From: Chloroflexota bacterium
GTDB taxonomy: Bacteria > Chloroflexota > Dehalococcoidia > SM23-28-2 > RBG-16-64-32
DNA: 10,548 bases
Direction of reading: 5' to 3'
Assembly (NCBI GenBank): GCA_005882715.1
Contig: VBEI01000075.1
Coordinates: 1 to 10,548, forward strand
Part shown: positions 1 to 5,717 of the stretch, piece by piece
Position numbering within the stretch: position 1 is the stretch's first letter
Layout: each line of letters begins with the position of its first letter
The notes under the pieces: generated by a model
Seen by the model: only the letters and a program-made list of their open reading frames with translations
Databases searched by the model: none
Told to the model about the DNA's origin: nothing
Program-made: the position numbers and the translations under genes

Positions 1-663
1 CGGCCGCTCACCTTCCGGCACGGTGACCGCGATCTCTTTCGGAGTACCTTTTTCCGCAGCGATTATCCCTTCCGCGATGCCAGGCAGGAGGATTGTTGCC
101 CCTTCGCGCAACCGCAGTTCGGCATCGTCCTCCTTGTAGACCTCCCTACCGTCGATTACGCCCCGCACATCCGCGCGGACGATGTCCCCCATCTGTACAG
201 GCCGCTCAGCCGGCTCGTGGACCGCGTACCGGTGGCGCAGCTCTTCGAGCGCCTTATCCACTTCGCCCTCGTCAATGCTGACCGGCTCGCGCTTCACCCG
301 CACACTGTTGTATTCACCCAGCTCTACCGTCGGTCGCACAGGTACAGTCGCCTTGAATGCCAGCGGCTCATCATTGACTAGCTCGATGGAAGGCTGGCCG
401 ATGGCGTCGACGTCCTGCTCCTCGATCGCCTGGTTGTAGGCCTCAGGAATGAGAATGTCCAGCGCTTCCCGGACCACGCGCGCGCGGCCGATATGCCGTT
501 CGAGCATGCCGGCAGGCGCCTTTCCCTTGCGGAATCCCGGCACTTCCACCCGCTGGGCCAGCCGCCGGAATGCTTTGTCCAGAGAGCGCTCCATTTGCTG
601 CTCGTCCGCCTCAATTTCCAGGAGGACCTGGCTATCAGGGAGGCGCTTCGTGGAGACCTTCAT
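1..663 (-). CDS. tig: Trigger factor, N-terminal part (runs off the window)
   Basis: Ribosome-bound chaperone and peptidyl-prolyl isomerase that meets nascent chains at the exit tunnel. The 221 codons visible read without a stop to the window edge. The ribosome-binding signature GFRKGKAP lies at residues 43-50 of the N-terminal domain. Residues from about 156 (VQMGDIVRADVRG...) begin the FKBP-type isomerase domain, and the C-terminal chaperone arms lie outside the window. The ATG at 663 is chosen because the protein starts MKVSTKRLPDSQ, a normal trigger factor start about 42 residues before the signature. A perfect TATAAT lies only 6 nt upstream, leaving no room for a Shine-Dalgarno, so the mRNA is probably leaderless. 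The gene lies 107 nt beyond the acetyltransferase on the same strand. Identification is firm. The 3' part is absent only because of the window edge. Confidence 0.95.
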   Translation of the reverse strand, partial: MKVSTKRLPDSQVLLEIEADEQQMERSLDKAFRRLAQRVEVPGFRKGKAPAGMLERHIGRARVVREALDILIPEAYNQAIEEQDVDAIGQPSIELVNDEPLAFKATVPVRPTVELGEYNSVRVKREPVSIDEGEVDKALEELRHRYAVHEPAERPVQMGDIVRADVRGVIDGREVYKEDDAELRLREGATILLPGIAEGIIAAEKGTPKEIAVTVPEGERP

Positions 664-669
664 ATCTCG

Positions 670-678
670 ATTATAGCA
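670..678 (-). promoter_or_regulatory. Extended -10 promoter of tig, leaderless arrangement
   Basis: On the minus strand this reads TGCTATAAT: a perfect -10 hexamer with the TGn extension. Six nucleotides separate it from the tig ATG, so a start site about 7 nt downstream of the -10 would fall on the A of the ATG. No good -35 is seen at 16-18 nt, as expected for an extended -10 promoter. The similar element in front of aspS supports it. Confidence 0.6.
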
Positions 679-770
679 GCGGGCTTTCCCAGGACACGGC
701 CCGGGTGTCACTGGATATGTCGATAAGGGCCCATCCGCTTGTTCACAGCATGGGGCGCGCGAGAGACGCG

Positions 771-1253
771 CTAGAGGACCTTGTCCAGCTCCCACACATC
801 TTGCAGCGGGACGCCATCGCGGCCCGTAGACGGCACGCCCGGTTTCAGCGCCCGGACGCGGTCCATCGCATCGAGATGGAGCCGGACCAGCCGGAAGCCG
901 CGCGTGATGTAAAAGTTCAACGCGCGGATATTGTCATTCGTCGTCGCGAGGACAACCGTCTTCACTCGCCGACCGCGCAGCTCTTCTTCGGCTGCGTCCA
1001 TTATTCGCGTGCCGGTGCCGCCACCCTGCGGTTCCGCATGGACCGAGACGATCTCTGCGCGTTCGCCTTCGATCCACCACGTGACCACGCCGGTGCGCCC
1101 GATCGCCTCATCGTGCCAGACGATGCCTTCGACATCCGCAGCCTCATACTCGCGAAGCACGCCGACGACCGGCGGGCCGCCCGTGAATTCCCGCCAATCG
1201 GCCTCGATCTCGCGGGCGGTGGCGGGTCGGACCTCTGGCTCTCCCACGATCAC
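771..1253 (-). CDS. GNAT-family N-acetyltransferase
   Basis: Predicted acetyl-CoA-dependent acetyltransferase of 160 residues, a normal length for a single GNAT domain. The acetyl-CoA pyrophosphate-binding loop (motif A, Q/RxxGxG/A) is seen as Q76-G-G-G79-T-G81, after the beta strand AEIVSVHAEP. Motif B follows as TTNDNIRALNFYITRGF (about 104-120), with the usual Asn, Ala and Phe-Tyr positions. The C-terminal tail LKPGVPSTGRDGVPLQDVWEL is of a kind I recall from GNAT proteins of unknown substrate. The start is a GTG at 1253 that overlaps the stop of the upstream permease gene (GTGA), implying translational coupling as the last gene of the transporter operon. The substrate is unknown. Modification of an imported amine or peptide is only a guess from position. 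The family call is firm. Confidence 0.88.
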   Translation of the reverse strand: MIVGEPEVRPATAREIEADWREFTGGPPVVGVLREYEAADVEGIVWHDEAIGRTGVVTWWIEGERAEIVSVHAEPQGGGTGTRIMDAAEEELRGRRVKTVVLATTNDNIRALNFYITRGFRLVRLHLDAMDRVRALKPGVPSTGRDGVPLQDVWELDKVL

Positions 1254-2215
1254 CTCCGCCGCGGCGAAAGTATGTCTGTCAGCGCATCGCCCAGCAGGTT
1301 GAAGGAGAGCATCAGCGAGGCGACTACGATTGTTGGCGCGAAGAGCAGCAGCGGATGAGCGCGTACGTTGGTCGGCCCGGCGTACTGGAAAATCATCACG
1401 CCGAAACTGGCGTGGTCCTCAACACCGATGCCCAAGAACGTCAGCGAGACCTCAGCCAGAGCCACCGCGCCAAGCGAGAGAGTGATCGTAACGACCATCA
1501 GGTTCGTCAATTGCGGGAGCAGATGACGAAAGAGGATACGTGGCGTAGAACTACCGATCGCCCTTGCGGCGAGCACGTAGTTGGACTCTCGCAAGGAAAG
1601 CACTTGTGAGCGGACCAGTCGCGCCATGCCCACCCATCCGAAAATCGAGAGGGCCAAGGACAGCAAGAAGAAGTTCGGAGCGCCTGATCTTACAAGGCCG
1701 CCGATCCCGCTAAAGTCTTCGATGTCATGGAAAAGGCTCTTGATCCGGTCTTTCATGGTTGCGTTGATGATCAGTATGAGAAGGAAGGTAGGCACAGAAT
1801 ACAAGGCGTCGGCCACCCTCATGATGACGCTGTCCACACGACCAGCAAAGTAGCCGGTTGTGAGCCCGAGCGAGACGCCCAGAATAAGGCTGCCGCCGAT
1901 CACCGTGAGAGCTGAAATTATCACCGTCGTCTGAGCCGACCAGACAAGGCGGGAAAGGACATCTCGCCCCAGGCGGTCCGTTCCCAGCAAGTGGTCGCCG
2001 CTCGGCGATGCAAAAGTGTTGTGCAGGTCCGCGTCGTCGAAATGGTACGGAGCGACGACCGGTGCCAGAACACCGGCTGTATACACGACAAGAATGATTA
2101 GGATCGCAGCGACGGCGACGGGCCTTCGCACTAATCGCCGGTAAAAGCGAAACTGCGGGGTCCTTCGTATCTCGCCGGCTTCTAGGCTTCCGGCTGTAAG
2201 CTCGGCCTGGTTCAC
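1250..2215 (-). CDS. DppC/OppC-family ABC transporter permease
   Basis: Inner-membrane permease subunit of a peptide/nickel-type ABC importer, 321 residues. An OppC_N-type region (RFYRRLVRRPVAVAAILIIL, about 23-42) includes the first membrane span. The family motif HLLGTDRLGRDVLSRL is at about 75-90. The EAA loop that docks on the ATPase is at about 214-236, with the conserved Gly and LLP, and further spans follow to the C-terminus. Residues about 152-180 (KDRIKSLFHDIEDFSG...) form a polar, charged stretch between spans that looks longer than in typical DppC proteins. This is an impression from memory, not an alignment. The GTG start at 2215 overlaps the TGA of the upstream permease as GTGA, and its own stop overlaps the GNAT start the same way. 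The transported substrate cannot be read from the permease. Confidence 0.93.
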   Translation of the reverse strand: MNQAELTAGSLEAGEIRRTPQFRFYRRLVRRPVAVAAILIILVVYTAGVLAPVVAPYHFDDADLHNTFASPSGDHLLGTDRLGRDVLSRLVWSAQTTVIISALTVIGGSLILGVSLGLTTGYFAGRVDSVIMRVADALYSVPTFLLILIINATMKDRIKSLFHDIEDFSGIGGLVRSGAPNFFLLSLALSIFGWVGMARLVRSQVLSLRESNYVLAARAIGSSTPRILFRHLLPQLTNLMVVTITLSLGAVALAEVSLTFLGIGVEDHASFGVMIFQYAGPTNVRAHPLLLFAPTIVVASLMLSFNLLGDALTDILSPRRR

Positions 2216-3192
2216 GTCGGCCCCTCGGCGGACAGCCTAATGCGAGGATCGATGAACCCGTAGGCAATATCCACTAACAGCATCGCGATCTGAAAAACAA
2301 GAGCGCCAAGTAGCACGATCGCCATGATGCTGTCGTAGTCGCGGCTGCCGATCGATTCAAAGGCGAACAGGCCGATACCCGGAATGCCCAGCAAGGTTTC
2401 TAGGATGATGGAGCCGGTAAATAGGCTTGCCAGTTCGAAGCCCATCAGAGTAGCGATTGGCAGAAGCGCATTACGGACAACGTGACGGGTAATCACAGGG
2501 TACTCATTCAAGCCCTTGGCCCGCGCCGTGCGGACGAAGTCCTGGTCCAGCACATCGAGCACCTGCGCCCGCATGTAGCGGGCCAGCCCGGCGACGCTAA
2601 CAAGGGTTAGCGCAAGGACGGGCAGGATCGCCTCGGCGGAGAATATGCCTACCTTTACCCCGAGGATGTTTCGTTCGTTCCAACCACCCGTGGGCAGCCA
2701 GCCGAGCTTCACGGCAAACAGCCACTGAAGAAGTGGAACAGACACCAGCACCGGCACGGATGCCACCAGCACAAAAGTGCCAATGGATAGCGGGTCGAGC
2801 CACGTCCCGCGGCGCAACGCCGCCCACGTACCCACTGGAATGCCGATCGCGAAGGTTAGGAGCATCACAACTGCGTTGTACTGCAACGTCACCCAGAGGC
2901 GCGGGAAGATGACATCCTGAACATCTGTCCCCCGGTACTTCACGCTCTGGCCGAAATCTCCACGAAGCGCTTTCCCTACGTACCGGATGTACTGCTCGTA
3001 CACCGGGTCGTTTAGCCCGCGCTCTTCGCGGATGCGCTCTATCGTCTCCGGCCTCGCCCTCGACCCCGCCTGAATCGCCACATAGTCGTTCGGCGCGTAA
3101 CGGCCGAGCGCGAACGTCACCATCGAGACGACAAACAGGATGACCGGGACGAGGAGCAACCGTCGCAGGACGTATGCGGCGAGGCCGTTCAC
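2212..3192 (-). CDS. DppB/OppB-family ABC transporter permease
   Basis: Second inner-membrane permease subunit, 326 residues, partner of the DppC-type protein encoded just downstream. It begins with the usual YVLRRLLLVPVILFVVSMVTF span (about 7-27) and has the family motif LRGDFGQSV (76-84). The EAA loop TARAKGLNEYPVITRHVVRNALLP is at about 222-245, followed by GIPGIGLFAFESIGSRDYDSIM, a typical DppB/OppB ending region. The GTG start at 3192 lies 15 nt after the stop of the binding-protein gene. GAGG at about 12-15 nt upstream could serve as a weak, distant Shine-Dalgarno. The two permeases would form the heterodimeric channel. No ATPase gene of the system is in the operon as far as it is seen here. 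Confidence 0.94.
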   Translation of the reverse strand: MNGLAAYVLRRLLLVPVILFVVSMVTFALGRYAPNDYVAIQAGSRARPETIERIREERGLNDPVYEQYIRYVGKALRGDFGQSVKYRGTDVQDVIFPRLWVTLQYNAVVMLLTFAIGIPVGTWAALRRGTWLDPLSIGTFVLVASVPVLVSVPLLQWLFAVKLGWLPTGGWNERNILGVKVGIFSAEAILPVLALTLVSVAGLARYMRAQVLDVLDQDFVRTARAKGLNEYPVITRHVVRNALLPIATLMGFELASLFTGSIILETLLGIPGIGLFAFESIGSRDYDSIMAIVLLGALVFQIAMLLVDIAYGFIDPRIRLSAEGPT

Positions 3193-3207
3193 CGGCTTTG
3201 GCCCTCG

Positions 3208-4884
3208 TCAGCGCTCGATGGTGACGTATCTCATCCTGGGGATGACGAAGGGCGCGTTGACGAAATTCTTCACGTAAGGCTTCACTAGGACGCTGTCCTG
3301 ACCATAGAAGAGCGGGACCCAGGGCGCGTCATCGACGATGATCTTCTCGGCCTCCTGGTAATCGCTTGTCCGCTTCGCCTGGTCGGTTTCCGTCCTCGCG
3401 CTGTCCAGAAGCTTGTCGACTTCGGGGTTTGAGTACTTCGTCTCATTGTCGGGGCTCTGCGAATGCAGCTTGATCTCGAGGAAGTTTTGCGGGTCCGGAT
3501 AGTCCGCGATCCAGCCCAGCGAGAACATCTTGAAGTTGCCCCGGTCAACGTCTCTCAGGAAAATGCCCAACTCTTCCTGCTCGATCTGGATATCGACGCC
3601 CAGGTTCTGCTTCCACAATGCGGTTACCGCCGCCAGCGCCTCGCTGGGCGCTGCTCCCTGACCGGAGGTCAGCAGAGTCACATCTTTCAGTATGTCCGGG
3701 CCACCCGCCTCATCGAGAAGCGCCTTCGCCCCCTCGGGATCGTACGGGATGCCCGCGAGGTTTTCGTCGTAGCCCGGCATGCCGGGCGGCAGGACGCCCT
3801 TAGCCGGCAATAGGATGTCCATTAGGACGGTCTTCGCCACCAGCGCTCTGTCCGTCGCCATCGCGAACGCTTTGCGTACCCGCGGGTCGTTGAACGGTCC
3901 TTCCTGCGTATTGAAACCGATGTAGTCGGTCGACATGTTCGCGCCGGTGTGGTACTCCTTGTTCAGCGGCTCGTTTGGGTCGCGGATCCGTTCTACGTCG
4001 TTCACTCCCACGCCGCTAATGTCGATCTCGTCGTTCTCGTACATCACTAGCGGCGAACCCCCGCTCAGGAGATAGGTAATCTGGCTGAGCGACGGCTTGG
4101 GATCCAAGTAGAACTGCGTGTTCGCCTCGAGCACGATGCGCTGGCCCAGCACGAACTCCTTCATCTTGAACGGCCCGGTCCCGTTTGGATGCTGCGTCCA
4201 GTCCGCCCCCTGGAAACACGTCGAATTGCCCACCTCCCGGCGGTCCACGACGTATGCGGTGGGGTACGTTAGCTTGTCGAGGAAGTAGACAATCGGGTCC
4301 TTGATTGTGATCTCCAGCGTGTCGTCGTTGATGACCTTGATCCCGCTGACCTCCTGCGCCCGCCCCGCGATGAAGTCGTCCGCACCCACGATGTCGCTAA
4401 GGTACACCTCACCCACCGTCGACTGGGTGTCAGGATTGAGCGCTCGCTCCATCGAGAACTTGAAGTCATCAGCCACCACCCGACGAGACCCATCATGGAA
4501 CTCAACATTCTTGCGTAGGTGGAATGTATAGACCTTCCCATCCTGACTCGTGTCCCAGCTCTCGGCGATGTCCGGGATGATCTTCAGGTCCTTGTCGAAC
4601 GAGACGAGCCCCGAGAATAGCTCGACGATGTACGTCGCCGAATCGGCGTCAGAGGCGCAGGCCGGATCAAGCGATATCGGGTCGCCGCCAAAAAGGCGCA
4701 GCTCGCCCGCGACGCGCTGAGGCAGCTGGGCGGTGGCCGCCGGGCTGGTCTGCGAGCCGTTCTGGGCGGAGCCAGAATCGTTCCCTCCGCCCGTTGCCAG
4801 CAGCGCTATCGAAAGCCCACCGAGGACGACGATCAGCACGACGCCTATGCCGGTAAGTGTGAGGACAAGTCTGCGGGTTTCCAT
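3208..4884 (-). CDS. Family-5 solute-binding protein (peptide/nickel type), membrane-anchored
   Basis: Extracytoplasmic substrate-receptor of the ABC importer encoded by the next two genes, 558 residues. Residues 8-31 form one hydrophobic span, followed by a Gly/Ser/Asn-rich linker (about 32-50). There is no cysteine near the end of the span, so it is an uncleaved anchor or a non-lipidated signal rather than a usual lipobox. The mature part shows typical SBP_bac_5 features: a first block PISLDPACASDADSATYIVE, then GLVSFDKDLKIIPDIAESWD with YTFHLRKNVEFHDG, later the NGTGPFKMKEF block, FNDPRVRKAFAMATDR, and a C-terminal LGWIADYPDPQNF. Family 5 members bind oligopeptides, dipeptides, nickel complexes, opines and others, and the ligand cannot be decided here. 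The ATG at 4884 is the first gene of the operon. No clear Shine-Dalgarno precedes it. Confidence 0.93.
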   Translation of the reverse strand: METRRLVLTLTGIGVVLIVVLGGLSIALLATGGGNDSGSAQNGSQTSPAATAQLPQRVAGELRLFGGDPISLDPACASDADSATYIVELFSGLVSFDKDLKIIPDIAESWDTSQDGKVYTFHLRKNVEFHDGSRRVVADDFKFSMERALNPDTQSTVGEVYLSDIVGADDFIAGRAQEVSGIKVINDDTLEITIKDPIVYFLDKLTYPTAYVVDRREVGNSTCFQGADWTQHPNGTGPFKMKEFVLGQRIVLEANTQFYLDPKPSLSQITYLLSGGSPLVMYENDEIDISGVGVNDVERIRDPNEPLNKEYHTGANMSTDYIGFNTQEGPFNDPRVRKAFAMATDRALVAKTVLMDILLPAKGVLPPGMPGYDENLAGIPYDPEGAKALLDEAGGPDILKDVTLLTSGQGAAPSEALAAVTALWKQNLGVDIQIEQEELGIFLRDVDRGNFKMFSLGWIADYPDPQNFLEIKLHSQSPDNETKYSNPEVDKLLDSARTETDQAKRTSDYQEAEKIIVDDAPWVPLFYGQDSVLVKPYVKNFVNAPFVIPRMRYVTIER

Positions 4885-5021
4885 GCGTGCTAACTAGAGA
4901 ACGCGAGCGGGCTGGCTTTGGTTTGCTGACGTTATGTTATAGGAGCAAGAAGCCTGGAGCCAGAAGTCGGTTCCCGTAGGGCATCCGTTTAGGCACATGG
5001 TTTCTAAAAGGACTACATTCC
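4885..5021. other. Intergenic DNA between the transporter operon and the repeat array
   Basis: No gene is seen. The left part holds the possible operon promoter. Positions 4991-5021 (aggcacatggtttc...) resemble the conserved spacer of the array to the right (aggcagatgatttcctcc). This stretch is therefore probably a decayed spacer of a further, lost repeat unit. Confidence 0.45.
4936..4941 (-). promoter_or_regulatory. Possible -10 element of the transporter operon
   Basis: On the minus strand this reads TATAAC, in a locally AT-rich patch (TATAACATAACG) within an otherwise GC-rich gap. It would give a leader of about 45 nt before the binding-protein ATG. No convincing -35 was found at 16-18 nt, so this is a weak call. 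Confidence 0.3.
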
Positions 5022-5257
5022 TTCCCGCTCGTGGTGAGGTTCGCTCGAACCATCAGCGGGGTGGCACACGCCCGCGCCGTCTTCTAGGCAGATGATTTCC
5101 TCCCGAGGCGACGCTCCTTTCCGCTCGTGGTGAGGTTCGCTCGAACCATTAGCGGGGTCACACACCAGCCGCTCGCGCCGTCTTCTAGGCAGATGATTCC
5201 TCCCGAGACGACGCTCCTTCGCGCTCGTGGTGAGGTTCGCTCGAACCATGAGCGGGA
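5022..5257 (-). repeat. Tandem array of three palindromic units of about 98 bp
   Basis: Three units begin at 5022, 5118 and 5218 (periods 96 and 100 bp), the third holding only the palindrome. Each starts with a nearly invariant 27-nt core (from 5026, 5122 and 5222: cgctcgtggtgaggttcgct, then cgaacca). Units 1 and 2 continue with a conserved spacer containing gcgccgtcttctaggcagat and cccgaggcgacgctcc. The core can fold in two ways. One is a long hairpin, clearest in copy 3: CGCTC (5222-5226) and TGGT (5228-5231) pair with ACCA (5245-5248) and GAGCG (5250-5254). The other is a short inner hairpin, GGTTCG/CGAACC with a 2-nt loop (5234-5247). A fourth related copy lies inverted at 5649-5717. Because the spacers are as conserved as the core, this is a tandem element and not a CRISPR. 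Long open frames on its minus strand are translated repeat, not genes. Confidence 0.9.
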
Positions 5258-5341
5258 CACAACGGCCCGACTACGATGAGTGACACCCACCGCTTGCAGA
5301 TAATGACCCGCATCTGCCACAAGTTCACATGGAGCTTGTCA

Positions 5342-5707
5342 ATGGCCTTCTACGCCTACATGCTAGAGTGCTCGGACAAGTCAATTTACACCGGCCATTG
5401 CGACAACCTCGAGGCGCGACTTTCCGCTCATCAAGACGGGCGGTTCCGCGGTTACACATAACGCCGACCTGTGCGCGTCATATTCCACGAGGCGTTTGCG
5501 ACGCGGCAGGAGGCGTTTGCGGCCGAACGTCAGATCAAGTCTTGGTCACGGGACAAGAAATGGGCACTTGCCCGGCGCGACTGGGAGGTGCTGAAGGAGC
5601 TGTCGATAAGGCGTACTCCGCGCCGCTGGGTAACAGAGCGTGGTGCCACCGCCCGTCCTTCGAGCAAACCTCAGGACGAGCGGGAAGCGACGTCGTCTAA
5701 ATCGTAA
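5342..5707 (+). pseudogene. GIY-YIG endonuclease gene interrupted by an in-frame TAA
   Basis: Small single-domain GIY-YIG nuclease of 121 codons plus stop, split by TAA at codon 40 (5459-5461). Before the stop is MAFYAYMLECSDKSIYTGHC..., with the GIY-like Y4-A-Y6, the YIG-like Y16-T-G18, and the catalytic-type R26 and H30 (LEARLSAH). After it the same frame continues RRPVRVIFHEAFATRQEAFAAERQIKSW, which carries the metal-binding-type E62, so both halves are the expected family sequence and no frameshift is involved. The ATG at 5342 is preferred over the in-frame ATG at 5276 because GGAG (5331-5334) lies 7 nt ahead and the family normally starts at MxFYxYxL. The C-terminal tail (about 93-121) is encoded by the inverted palindromic repeat. 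Possible explanations are a recent nonsense mutation, a sequencing error, or (less likely) readthrough. No start codon after the TAA would restore the N-terminal catalytic half. Confidence 0.85.
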
Positions 5708-5717
5708 CCATCTGCCT
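5649..5717 (+). repeat. Inverted fourth copy of the palindromic repeat, overlapping the nuclease gene end
   Basis: Reading on the plus strand, ttcgagcaaacctca then gacgagcgg corresponds to the minus strand of the array at 5022-5257. The match continues through the spacer to catctgcct, just before the aspS stop. Arms CCGCCCGTCCT (5649-5659) and AGGACGAGCGG (5673-5683) form an 11-bp stem with one mismatch and a 13-nt loop. Compared with copies 1-3, the GG/CC pair of the stem is replaced by CC/GG, a compensatory change. It encodes the C-terminal residues of the GIY-YIG frame and could act as a 3' hairpin for the convergent aspS transcript. There is no T-tract typical of an intrinsic terminator. 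Confidence 0.8.

Noticed and set aside
755..771. Terminator hairpin after the GNAT gene (GCGCG...CGCGC)
   Set aside because: Only a 5-bp stem overlapping the stop codon and without a T-tract; too weak to call.
570..1358. Plus-strand open frame of 262 residues
   Set aside because: It is antisense to tig, the GNAT gene and the permease. Its peptide has no family features, and the minus-strand products are clearly recognisable.
5022..5257. CRISPR array suggested by three near-identical 27-nt cores at regular spacing
   Set aside because: The sequences between the cores are as conserved as the cores, a fourth copy is inverted, and no cas gene is nearby. It is a tandem palindromic element.
5013..5320. 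Two minus-strand open frames of 78 residues (MVRANLTTS... and MADAGHYLQ...)
   Set aside because: They lie wholly or largely within the tandem repeat array, and their similar peptides are translated repeat units. There is no Shine-Dalgarno or recognisable domain.
5276..5341. Upstream in-frame ATG at 5276 as the GIY-YIG start
   Set aside because: The extra 22 residues are unlike the family. A GGAG motif 7 nt before the ATG at 5342 and the MxFYxYxL start favour the shorter form.
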